A model generated the notes under the pieces. It worked only from the letters and a program-made list of their open reading frames with translations. It ran no database searches and was not told the origin of the DNA. Position numbers and translations under genes: made by a program. A stretch of DNA of 46,181 bases, from assembly GCA_016788165.1 (NCBI GenBank), contig JAEUTH010000035.1, positions 1-46,181 on the forward strand. Direction: 5' to 3'. The DNA is from Bacteroidia bacterium. Its GTDB lineage: Bacteria; Bacteroidota; Bacteroidia; AKYH767-A; OLB10. Positions 35,439 through 43,213 of this stretch are shown piece by piece; the first letter of the stretch is position 1, and every line of letters begins with the position of its first letter.

Positions 35439-37158
35439 AACATTAACCGTAAACATTGGCGGCATTGTTTTTCATATCGAGGAGCAAGCCTTCGAAACTC
35501 TAAAAAAATATTTAGAGTCAATAAAAATTCACTTTACCACTGCCGATGGGCGTGACGAAATTATACAAGACATAGAAGCCCGCATAGCCGAAATGTTGCA
35601 AGAACGTATATCAGACCACAAACAAGTAATTACAGTGGATGATGTAGAAGCCGTAGCTGCCGCAATGGGTAAACCCGAGCAATTTTCCGATACACCGGAT
35701 GCCGATGCAAAAAGTACGGCAACATTTAATACGCCCAATAACTTTAATACCGGCAAACGCAGGTTGTACCGCGATGTGGATGACAGAGTTTTAGGTGGGG
35801 TTTGTGCAGGTATAGCTCATCGTTTTAATATGGATCCGATTTGGGTCAGGTTGGTGTTTTTTGCACTTATTTGGGGCGGAGGTGTATCGCTATGGGTTTA
35901 TATCTTATTACTCATTGTTGTGCCCAAAGCAATTACCAATGCTCAAAAAATTGAAATGCGTGGCGAAGCTGTTAACCTGGGTTCGTTGGCAAATCAGGCA
36001 CAAACTGATACCATAAACTACAGCGGCCGCAATACCGTTACCCGTTTTTTCGATAGCCTGGGGCAAATATTTATAACCATACTTAAAGCATTTGTATATT
36101 TTTTCGCATGTATATTTGGCCTAACTGGTATTGCCGTACTTATTTCATTATTCCTGTTGTTGTTAGCTGCATTGGGCGCACCGGGCTTATTACACCCCGA
36201 TGGTTTATTTGATGTATTTGTAAGTCCTACGCAACAAATATTAACGGTATTGGCCATAGTTTTAGTTGTGGGTATTCCGGTATTCTTTATTGTTTACCGC
36301 ATTATTAAAATGCTTTTTAATATAACAACCAGCCATCCCATGTTACGTACCGGAGCATTGGTTTTTTGGATATTAGGCATTGTGTTGGGCGTTATTATGA
36401 TAATTAATATTGCCAGCGAATTTAGCAAAGAGGCCAGCTATAAAGAGCTTATACCCATAACCCAACCGCTAACAGATACCCTATACTTAGGTTTGATTGA
36501 CGACCCGCTTTTAGATGAAGTATCGTGGAACTACAGCATGGGTATTGGTACCGGCAGCCATTGGGATAAAAATGGCAATGCCAAACGTTTAATGATAAAA
36601 AAGGAAGTGCGGTTAGATATACAACGTGCCAATGGCAATGAGATTAAACTGATTAAAACCACATCGGCAAACGGCCGCACCGAAGAGGAAGCCTACCAAA
36701 CGGCTTCAACCATAAAATATAGCATTAACCAGCACGATACTACGCTATTGTTTAGCAAGTACTTTGCATTGCCCAATAATTTTATGGAGCGTGGCCAGGA
36801 TGTACGTTTAGTACTGAAGTTACCTGTAGGCAAAAGCGTTTATCTGGGTAAAGACCTGGAAGCCATTATTTATGATATCGAAAATGTTACCAATACCTGG
36901 GATGATGATATGCTGGGCCGCACCTGGACTATGACTGCCAAAGGCTTGGAATGTATAGGTTGTAACCTGAAAGATAATAACAGACATGATGATAACGAAG
37001 CGGACGAAATGCAATTTGAAACGCCTAACGATGCGCAAATTAAAATCGACTCTGACGGTATAAGCATTGCCACAAAAAAGGATACAATCGTTAGCCACAA
37101 CGTTACCATTGATGTAAATAAAAATGGTGTAAACATTAAAACCGATAAAGACCGTTAA
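35431..37158 (+). CDS. PspC-domain membrane protein coupled to PadR
   Basis: This 575-aa protein has a soluble N-terminal segment (TLTVNIGGIVFHIEEQAFET to about residue 95), then a PspC domain (RRLYRDVDDRVLGGVCAGIA, FNMDPIWVRLVFFALIWGGG, with its membrane helix). Three or more further membrane helices lie between about 200 and 330 (IFGLTGIAVLISLFLLLLAA, ILTVLAIVLVVGIPVFFIVY, ALVFWILGIVLGVIMIINIA). A 240-residue C-terminal region resembles the beta-sandwich or head regions found in other Bacteroidota PspC proteins. PspC proteins take part in envelope-stress sensing. It probably works with the PadR repressor encoded immediately upstream. Confidence 0.9.
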   Translation: MNKTLTVNIGGIVFHIEEQAFETLKKYLESIKIHFTTADGRDEIIQDIEARIAEMLQERISDHKQVITVDDVEAVAAAMGKPEQFSDTPDADAKSTATFNTPNNFNTGKRRLYRDVDDRVLGGVCAGIAHRFNMDPIWVRLVFFALIWGGGVSLWVYILLLIVVPKAITNAQKIEMRGEAVNLGSLANQAQTDTINYSGRNTVTRFFDSLGQIFITILKAFVYFFACIFGLTGIAVLISLFLLLLAALGAPGLLHPDGLFDVFVSPTQQILTVLAIVLVVGIPVFFIVYRIIKMLFNITTSHPMLRTGALVFWILGIVLGVIMIINIASEFSKEASYKELIPITQPLTDTLYLGLIDDPLLDEVSWNYSMGIGTGSHWDKNGNAKRLMIKKEVRLDIQRANGNEIKLIKTTSANGRTEEEAYQTASTIKYSINQHDTTLLFSKYFALPNNFMERGQDVRLVLKLPVGKSVYLGKDLEAIIYDIENVTNTWDDDMLGRTWTMTAKGLECIGCNLKDNNRHDDNEADEMQFETPNDAQIKIDSDGISIATKKDTIVSHNVTIDVNKNGVNIKTDKDR

Positions 37159-37182
37159 CCACAAACTTTAAACAGCAAAGCG

Positions 37183-37344
37183 ATGTATATTTTTGCAACC
37201 ATTGCATGGGTTATTGTATTAGCCACAGCATTACCCGGCACCACATACCTGTGGCAAAATAAAATGTACTGCACCAAGCCACAAACCGTTATAAGTATGG
37301 GTGTTTGGCAGGAGATAAAAAAAGTGGCTGCCATGTTTTTTTAA
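37183..37344 (+). CDS. Small single-helix membrane protein in the PadR-PspC operon
   Basis: This 53-aa ORF begins with a hydrophobic helix (IFATIAWVIVLATALPGTTY) and continues with a short basic, Cys-containing tail (NKMYCTKPQ, EIKKVAAMFF). It begins 24 bp after the PspC gene stop and ends 50 bp before a strong terminator, so it is almost certainly the last gene of the operon. I know no family for it. A small modulator of the PspC protein is an inference from position only. Confidence 0.55.
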   Translation: MYIFATIAWVIVLATALPGTTYLWQNKMYCTKPQTVISMGVWQEIKKVAAMFF

Positions 37345-37394
37345 CGACAGCAAACTTTAAGATGTAAAATGTTGGTTTTACTTGTATTTCGTGT

Positions 37395-37424
37395 AAAGCG
37401 CCTCTATGGGTTGGAGGCGCTTTT
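37395..37424 (+). terminator. Terminator of the PadR-PspC operon
   Basis: A 10-bp stem AAAGCGCCTC / GAGGCGCTTT with a 9-nt loop and a following T-run. It lies tail-to-tail with the tracrRNA terminator at 37446-37478, which cleanly separates the CRISPR locus from the operon. Confidence 0.88.
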
Positions 37425-37445
37425 ATTATGTCCAAAAATTCACAC

Positions 37446-37478
37446 AAAAAAAAACGACCACGAATTGCTTCGGGGCCG
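37446..37478 (-). terminator. tracrRNA intrinsic terminator
   Basis: On the minus strand the sequence folds into a 10-position stem (CGGCCCCGAA / TTCGTGGTCG, one internal C-U mismatch and one G-U pair) closed by GCAA and followed by nine T residues (A-run at 37446-37454 on the plus strand). Confidence 0.85.
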
Positions 37479-37555
37479 CCTTAAATGTTTTCACAACGGA
37501 ATAATCCTTATTGTGAATAGCTTTAGAATGTGCGATAAAAGTATTTAAATTATTA
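37446..37555 (-). ncRNA. tracrRNA of the type II-C CRISPR system
   Basis: The plus-strand bases 37511-37531 (TTGTGAATAGCTTTAGAATG plus T) match positions 2-23 of the minus-strand repeat with one missing T. The minus-strand RNA can therefore pair with the first part of the crRNA repeat over 21 bp with one bulge. Downstream on the minus strand are a short GGA/TCC nexus hairpin (37498-37507), the segment CGTTGTGAAAACATTTAAGG and the terminator hairpin. This is the expected order: anti-repeat, nexus, terminator. The RNA is divergent from cas9. The 5' end is uncertain: AATGTTTG (minus, 37562-37569) and TTGATA-N15-TATAAT (minus, 37581-37555) are both possible promoter elements. The predicted length is roughly 90-110 nt. 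Confidence 0.88.
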
Positions 37556-37610
37556 TTATAGCAAACATTATTTCTTATCAATTTTAATGTTTAACCATAA
37601 TAATTAATTT

Positions 37611-40600
37611 ATGAAAAATATTTTAGGACTCGATTTGGGAACTACTTCTATCGGCTTTGCCCATGTAATTGAAGGTGATACAATGGAACAATCATCTATT
37701 GAAAGAATCGGGGTTCGTGTAAACCCATTAACAACCGATGAACAAACCAATTTCGAAAAAGGGAAACCAGTTTCTGTAAACGCTGATAGAACCTTAAAAC
37801 GAGGGCAAAGAAGAAACCTTGACCGCTACCAACTTCGCAGGGATAATTTGATTGACGTATTAAAAGATGCCCATATTGTTTCTGATGAAACCAAACTTGC
37901 CGAAGATGGAAAGCAGACTACTTTTCAAACATGGTATCTGCGGGCAAAAGCCGTTACCGAAAAAATTGAAAAAGACGAGTTAGCTCGTGTGTTTTTGGCT
38001 ATCAATAAAAAGCGTGGTTACAAAAGCAGCCGCAAAGCAAAGAACGAAGATGAAGGACAAGCGATTGACGGAATGGCGGTAGCCAAACAGTTGTATGAAG
38101 AAAACCTTACACCAGGGCAATTGGTTTTTCTACGCTTGAAAGAAGGCAAAAAGCATCTTCCTGATTTTTATCGCTCCGATTTGCAAGCAGAGTTTGATAA
38201 AGTGTGGAACACTCAAAAGCAGTTTTACCCCGAAATTTTTACTGATGAATTTTACAAGGAACTACAAGGGAAGGGACAACGTGCAACTTCTGCTTCATTT
38301 TGGGGCAAATACAAATTTAACACAGCTGAAATAAAAGACCTTGATGATAATTTAAAAAATGAAAATACAATTAAGCTAAGCCCAAGAGATAAAAAAAAAT
38401 ATCAAGCATATAGTTGGCGTAGTCGCGCCATTTCGCAGCAATTAGAAAAAGAACAAGTTGCTTATGTACTTACCGAAATAAATAACAACCTCAACAATTC
38501 AAGTGGTTACTTAGGAGCTATTTCTGATAGAAGCAAGGAACTTTATTTTAATAAAGAAACAGTTGGACAATATCTATACAATCAGCTAAAAAAGAATCCT
38601 CATACTCGCTTAAAGAGCCAAGTGTTTTATCGTCAGGATTACATGGATGAATTTGAAGCCATTTGGAAAGAACAGTCTAAACATCATAAGGAATTAACAG
38701 ATAAATTAAAATCTGAAATTCGAGATATTACCATATTCTATCAACGAAAACTAAAATCACAAAAAGGGTTAATCAGCTTATGTGAATTTGAAAACAGGGA
38801 GATTGAGGTGAACTGCAAAAAGAAAACTATCGGGTTGAAAGTTGCGCCAAAATCTTCGCCTTTGTTTCAGGAGTTTAAGATTTGGCAGGTGTTGAATAAC
38901 GTTTTGATTAAAAAGAAGGGCAGCAAAAAACGAGTTGCAAAAGCTACAACCGATTCGGAAAATGAAGACGCAGAAATTTTTGCTTTTGATTTGGAAGCAA
39001 AGCAAACATTGTTTAATGAACTGAATTTGAAAGGCAATTTAAAAGCCGCTAAAATCATTGAGTTATTGGGTTACAAACCGAGCGATTGGGAATTGAATTA
39101 TTCCGAAATAGAAGGCAACCGAACCAACAAAGCACTATTTGAAGCGTATCTGAAAATTTTGGATTTGGAGGGTTACGATGTAAAGGACTTACTGAAAGTT
39201 AAATCCAACAAAGACGAAGTTGAACTAGAAGATTTGAATGTTCCCGCTTCGGCAATCAAAGAAATGGTAAAATCCACTTTTGAAATTCTCAACATCAATA
39301 CCGAAGTTTTAGAATTTAATGCTGATATAGACGGCAAAGCTTATGAAGAACAAAAGTCGTATCAGTTATGGCATTTATTACATTCTTACGAGGGTGATGA
39401 TTCACAAAGTGGAAACGAAAAGTTGTATGAATTGATGGCAAAAAAATTCAGGTTCAAAAGAGAATATTCGCAACTATTAGCCAACATAACGCTTTCCGAT
39501 GATTATGGCAATTTAAGTACGAAGGCCATGCGCAAAATTTATCCGTTCATCAAAGAACATAAATACAGTGAAGCGTGTGAATTGGCAGGTTATAGACATT
39601 CGGCATTGTCGTTGACGAAAGAAGAATTAGCCAATCGTCAGTTAAAAGACAAATTGGATTTACTGAGGAAAAACAGTTTGCGCAATCCTGTAGTAGAGAA
39701 AATCCTCAATCAAATGGTGAATGTTGTAAACACATTACTTGAAACAAATAGAGCGAAAGATCCTAACTTCAAATTTGATGAAATAAGAATTGAACTAGCC
39801 CGAGAGCTAAAAAAGAATGCGAAAGAGCGTGCAGAAATGACAAGCAATATCAACGCCTCAAAACTAGTGCATGAAAAAATTATCAAACTTCTTCAAACAG
39901 AATTTGGAGTAAAAAACCCAAGCCGTAATGATATTATTCGTTACAAACTGTATGAAGAATTAAAAAACAATGGCTATAAAGATTTATATACCGATACCTA
40001 TATAGCAAGAGAAATTTTATTTAGTAAACAAATAGATATTGACCATATCATTCCTCAAGCACGTTTGTTTGACGATAGTTACTCTAACAAAACACTTGCT
40101 TTCCGTAAAGATAATTTAAAAAAAGGAAACCGTACTGCCATTGATTTTATAGAAGCTGAATATGGCAAAGAACAAACAGATCTTTTTATCCAACGTGTTG
40201 AGAAACTATTTGACTTAGGCAAAAAGAATAGCGAAGAAGGAATTTCTAAAACAAAATCTTTAAAGCTGCAAAAAAGAGAGTCAGAAATTGGCGATGGCTT
40301 TATTGAGCGTGATTTGCGCGACAGCCAATACATTGCCAAAAAAGCAAAAGAAATGTTGTTTGAAATTTCTCGCTCGGTTCTTTCCACCTCCGGAAGTATT
40401 ACCGATCGCCTACGAGAAGATTGGGGATTAATAAACATCATGCAAGAACTCAATTTCGACAAGTATCAAAAATTAGGACTTACTGAAAAAGTAGAAAAAA
40501 AAGACGGAACATTCAAAGAGCGAATTATAGACTGGAGCAAACGCAATGACCATCGCCATCATGCTATGGACGCACTCACGGTTGCATTTACCAAACACAG

Positions 40601-41903
40601 CCATGTTCAGTATCTAAACTTTTTAAATGCACGTTATAATGAAACACACAAGTTTCATGCGAACATAAAAGGAATCGAAACCAACGAAACGCATGTTGTG
40701 AAAGACGATAAAGGAAACAGCAATCGTGTGTTCAATCTACCTATTCCCAACTTCCGCCAAGTAGCCAAAGAACACTTGGAAAATGTGCTGGTATCGCATA
40801 AGGCAAAGAATAAAGTGGTAACGAAAAACAAAAATAAAACGAAATCAAAAAAAGGTGAGAAAGTAAAAACCAAACTCACTCCAAGAGGACAACTTCATAA
40901 AGAAACCGTTTATGGGAAAATTAAAATTCCTGTTATAACAGAAGAAAAAGTAGGGGCTAAGTTTGATTTAGAAAAAATAAATACTGTTGCAAATCCACAA
41001 TTCAAGGAGCTTCTATTACAACGTTTGAAAGAAAACAATAACGACCCTAAAAAAGCATTTGCCGGAAAAAATGCACTTTCAAAAAATCCTATTTACATTG
41101 ATGATGCTAAAACAGAAACATTACCTGAAAAAATAAAAACAATTTATTTTGAAGATAATTATACAATCCGTAAGGATGTAAACCCTGATTTAAAAATTGA
41201 TAAAGTAATTGACAGTGCTGTTAAAGCAGTATTAGAAAGACGATTAGAAGAATTTGGAGGTGATGCAAAAAAAGCATTTGTTGATTTAGATAAGAATCCG
41301 ATTTGGCTAAACAAAGCAAAAGGTATTTCTATTAAGCGAGTAACAATAAGTGGAGTTAGTAATGCAGAATCATTGCACTATAAAAAAGATCATTTAGGAA
41401 AGGCAATACTGGATAAAGAAGGTAAGAAAATTCCTGTAGATTTTGTAAGCACAGGCAATAACCACCATGTGGCTATATACAAAGATGAGGCAGGTAATTT
41501 ACAGGACAGAGTGGTTTCATTATTTGAAGCTATTCAATTAGTAAATGCAGGCTTGCCTGTTATTGATAAAGAATATAACAGAGGCATAGGCTGGCAGTTC
41601 CTATTTACTATGAAACAAAATGAATACTTTGTTTTTCCAAATGAAAAAACAGGCTTCAACCCCAAAGAAATAGACTTAACCGACCCTAAAAACAACAAAC
41701 TAATAAGCCCTAATTTGTTTAGGGTGCAGAAGATAGCCAATAAAAACTATTTCTTTAGGCACCATTTAGAAACAACCGTTGAAGAAAAGAAAGAGTTAAA
41801 AGACATTGCATATAAACCACAATTGGGATTAACTGCGATAAAAGATATAGTTAAAGTTCGTATTAATCATATTGGTCAAATTGTAAAAGTTGGAGAGTAT
41901 TAA
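37611..41903 (+). CDS. cas9: Cas9 endonuclease, type II-C, large Bacteroidota form
   Basis: This 1430-aa RNA-guided DNA endonuclease cuts both strands of a target matched to the crRNA. RuvC-I holds Asp8 (ILGLDLGTTSIGFAHV). An Arg-rich bridge helix follows (TLKRGQRRNLDRYQLRRDNL), then the alpha-helical REC lobe. RuvC-II holds Glu728 (IRIELARELKKN), the HNH domain His812 (IDIDHIIPQARLFDDSYSNK, with Asn826), and RuvC-III His984 and Asp987 (NDHRHHAMDALTVAFT). All catalytic residues are intact. The C-terminal PAM-interacting region contains two related segments (about 1127-1163 and 1203-1240). No csn2 or cas4 is nearby, which with cas1 and cas2 fits type II-C. It is divergent from the tracrRNA. 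No clear -7 box is visible upstream. Confidence 0.97.
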   Translation: MKNILGLDLGTTSIGFAHVIEGDTMEQSSIERIGVRVNPLTTDEQTNFEKGKPVSVNADRTLKRGQRRNLDRYQLRRDNLIDVLKDAHIVSDETKLAEDGKQTTFQTWYLRAKAVTEKIEKDELARVFLAINKKRGYKSSRKAKNEDEGQAIDGMAVAKQLYEENLTPGQLVFLRLKEGKKHLPDFYRSDLQAEFDKVWNTQKQFYPEIFTDEFYKELQGKGQRATSASFWGKYKFNTAEIKDLDDNLKNENTIKLSPRDKKKYQAYSWRSRAISQQLEKEQVAYVLTEINNNLNNSSGYLGAISDRSKELYFNKETVGQYLYNQLKKNPHTRLKSQVFYRQDYMDEFEAIWKEQSKHHKELTDKLKSEIRDITIFYQRKLKSQKGLISLCEFENREIEVNCKKKTIGLKVAPKSSPLFQEFKIWQVLNNVLIKKKGSKKRVAKATTDSENEDAEIFAFDLEAKQTLFNELNLKGNLKAAKIIELLGYKPSDWELNYSEIEGNRTNKALFEAYLKILDLEGYDVKDLLKVKSNKDEVELEDLNVPASAIKEMVKSTFEILNINTEVLEFNADIDGKAYEEQKSYQLWHLLHSYEGDDSQSGNEKLYELMAKKFRFKREYSQLLANITLSDDYGNLSTKAMRKIYPFIKEHKYSEACELAGYRHSALSLTKEELANRQLKDKLDLLRKNSLRNPVVEKILNQMVNVVNTLLETNRAKDPNFKFDEIRIELARELKKNAKERAEMTSNINASKLVHEKIIKLLQTEFGVKNPSRNDIIRYKLYEELKNNGYKDLYTDTYIAREILFSKQIDIDHIIPQARLFDDSYSNKTLAFRKDNLKKGNRTAIDFIEAEYGKEQTDLFIQRVEKLFDLGKKNSEEGISKTKSLKLQKRESEIGDGFIERDLRDSQYIAKKAKEMLFEISRSVLSTSGSITDRLREDWGLINIMQELNFDKYQKLGLTEKVEKKDGTFKERIIDWSKRNDHRHHAMDALTVAFTKHSHVQYLNFLNARYNETHKFHANIKGIETNETHVVKDDKGNSNRVFNLPIPNFRQVAKEHLENVLVSHKAKNKVVTKNKNKTKSKKGEKVKTKLTPRGQLHKETVYGKIKIPVITEEKVGAKFDLEKINTVANPQFKELLLQRLKENNNDPKKAFAGKNALSKNPIYIDDAKTETLPEKIKTIYFEDNYTIRKDVNPDLKIDKVIDSAVKAVLERRLEEFGGDAKKAFVDLDKNPIWLNKAKGISIKRVTISGVSNAESLHYKKDHLGKAILDKEGKKIPVDFVSTGNNHHVAIYKDEAGNLQDRVVSLFEAIQLVNAGLPVIDKEYNRGIGWQFLFTMKQNEYFVFPNEKTGFNPKEIDLTDPKNNKLISPNLFRVQKIANKNYFFRHHLETTVEEKKELKDIAYKPQLGLTAIKDIVKVRINHIGQIVKVGEY

Positions 41904-42013
41904 AAAAATGAGTTTGCATCAAACTAAATACTAACCGTCTCGGCAACATATCAAAAGCCTAAGTAAGCATAGGAGAGAACCTTATAAGTTGAAAGCAGTT
42001 ATCGTACATATCC

Positions 42014-42067
42014 ATCATACATAATGTATGATACATTTTGTATGATACATTTTGTTTAGTACATTTG
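42014..42067 (+). promoter_or_regulatory. Near-perfect promoter with iterated palindromic operators, ahead of ATPase-cas1
   Basis: TTTG (42037-42040), 19 bp, and TACATTTG (42060-42067) make a textbook Bacteroidota promoter. The ATG of the ATPase is at 42072, only 5 bp past the -7 box, so the message should be leaderless or nearly so. Overlying the upstream element are a 19-bp inverted repeat (ATCATACAT, A, ATGTATGAT at 42014-42032) and two copies of the palindrome TGTATGATACA (42025-42035 and 42039-42049) spaced 14 bp apart. The second palindrome overlaps the -33 box. This strongly suggests repression by a dimeric regulator binding multiple sites. Confidence 0.75.
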
Positions 42068-42071
42068 GGCT

Positions 42072-43205
42072 ATGGAAAATTTGAACAACCCGTTTTTATT
42101 AACCGCTTACAAAAGCCCCGCTTATTTTTGCAACAGGGCCGAAGAAAGCAAGCAACTAACCCGGCTTATGCAAAGCGGCATGAACGTTACGTTGTTTGCG
42201 ATAAGGCGCTTAGGAAAAACAGGACTCATTCATCATGTATTTTATCCGTATAGTAATCATAAAAAAGCTGCCTGTATTTATATAGATATTTTAGCTACCA
42301 AAAATATTGCAGACCTCACCAACCATCTTGCAACGGCTGTATATAATCGCTTCCCTCCTCAAAAAGCAATAGGAAAAAAAATTATGGAATTGTTTCAGCG
42401 GTTCAGACCCGTCATTAGTTTTGATGAACTAAGCGGCACTCCTTCGCTTAGCTTAACCATAGAAACAAAAGCCCAAAAAGAAAATACCATAGGGCAGATA
42501 TTATCCTTTCTGGATAAACAGAATATTAAAATTGTAATTGCCATTGATGAGTTTCAGCAAATATTAGAATATCCGGAAAAAAACACAGAAGCACTCTTGC
42601 GCACGTATATGCAGCAGCTAAAAAATACTTCCTTTATTTTCTGTGGCAGCAATCAAAAGATGATGCACGAAATATTTAACTCCGCCAAACGACCATTCTT
42701 TGCCAGTTGTACCAATATAAAACTAGATTACATTGCCGAGTTTGACTATAAGAAATTTATTATTCAAAAATTCAAAGAACACAAGCGCACAATGAATAAT
42801 GAATGTTTGGATTTTATTTGCAATTGGACCAAGCTGCATACCTTTTACACACAGTATTTCTGCGCCACCCTGTTTAACAAAACACTTAAAACCTACACCG
42901 TAAAAGAAGCACACGAAACGGCTCTTGCCATTTTAAAATTAAATGAAGGTACCTTCTTTCAGTATAGAAATTTAGTAACCGCTGCACAATGGAATTTATT
43001 AAAAGCAATTGCCAATGAAGAGCAAGTATTTCAGCCGCAGGCTAAAACATTTATTCATAAACACCAGTTGGGCACACCGGCATTGGTAAAGCGCGGTATA
43101 GATGCCTTGCTTATTAAAGAGCTTATTTTTTATAACGCAGCAGTAGAAACACCCTACTACGAGGTATATGATAAATTTTTGATGCGATGGTTGCAGTATA
43201 ATTAA
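42072..43205 (+). CDS. Archaeal-type AAA/STAND ATPase with C-terminal winged helix, inside the cas locus
   Basis: This 377-aa P-loop NTPase is of the ATPase_2 (PF01637-like) type. The start NNPFLLTAYKSPAYFCNRAE is the usual Bacteroidota head for this family. Walker A is FAIRRLGKTGL (Lys49), Walker B is VIAIDEFQQI (Asp159, Glu160), and a sensor-like FIFCGSNQKMM follows. The C-terminal ~80 residues (QWNLLKAIANE, LGTPALVKRGIDALLIKELI, YYEVYDKFLMRWL) form a winged-helix-like domain seen in this family. The stop is 8 bp before cas1, so it is co-transcribed with the adaptation genes. The family is common as a lone gene in Bacteroidota and is not a standard cas gene. A role in spacer acquisition or in autoregulation through its own palindromic promoter is inference. 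Confidence 0.85.
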   Translation: MENLNNPFLLTAYKSPAYFCNRAEESKQLTRLMQSGMNVTLFAIRRLGKTGLIHHVFYPYSNHKKAACIYIDILATKNIADLTNHLATAVYNRFPPQKAIGKKIMELFQRFRPVISFDELSGTPSLSLTIETKAQKENTIGQILSFLDKQNIKIVIAIDEFQQILEYPEKNTEALLRTYMQQLKNTSFIFCGSNQKMMHEIFNSAKRPFFASCTNIKLDYIAEFDYKKFIIQKFKEHKRTMNNECLDFICNWTKLHTFYTQYFCATLFNKTLKTYTVKEAHETALAILKLNEGTFFQYRNLVTAAQWNLLKAIANEEQVFQPQAKTFIHKHQLGTPALVKRGIDALLIKELIFYNAAVETPYYEVYDKFLMRWLQYN

Positions 43206-43213
43206 CTAACCAC

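Noticed and set aside
42014..42049. Palindromes read as PadR operators, possibly bound by the PadR at 35091
   Set aside because: Spacing is ATGT-N5-ACAT rather than the classical N8, and the PadR gene has its own different palindrome (GGTATA-N4-TATACC).
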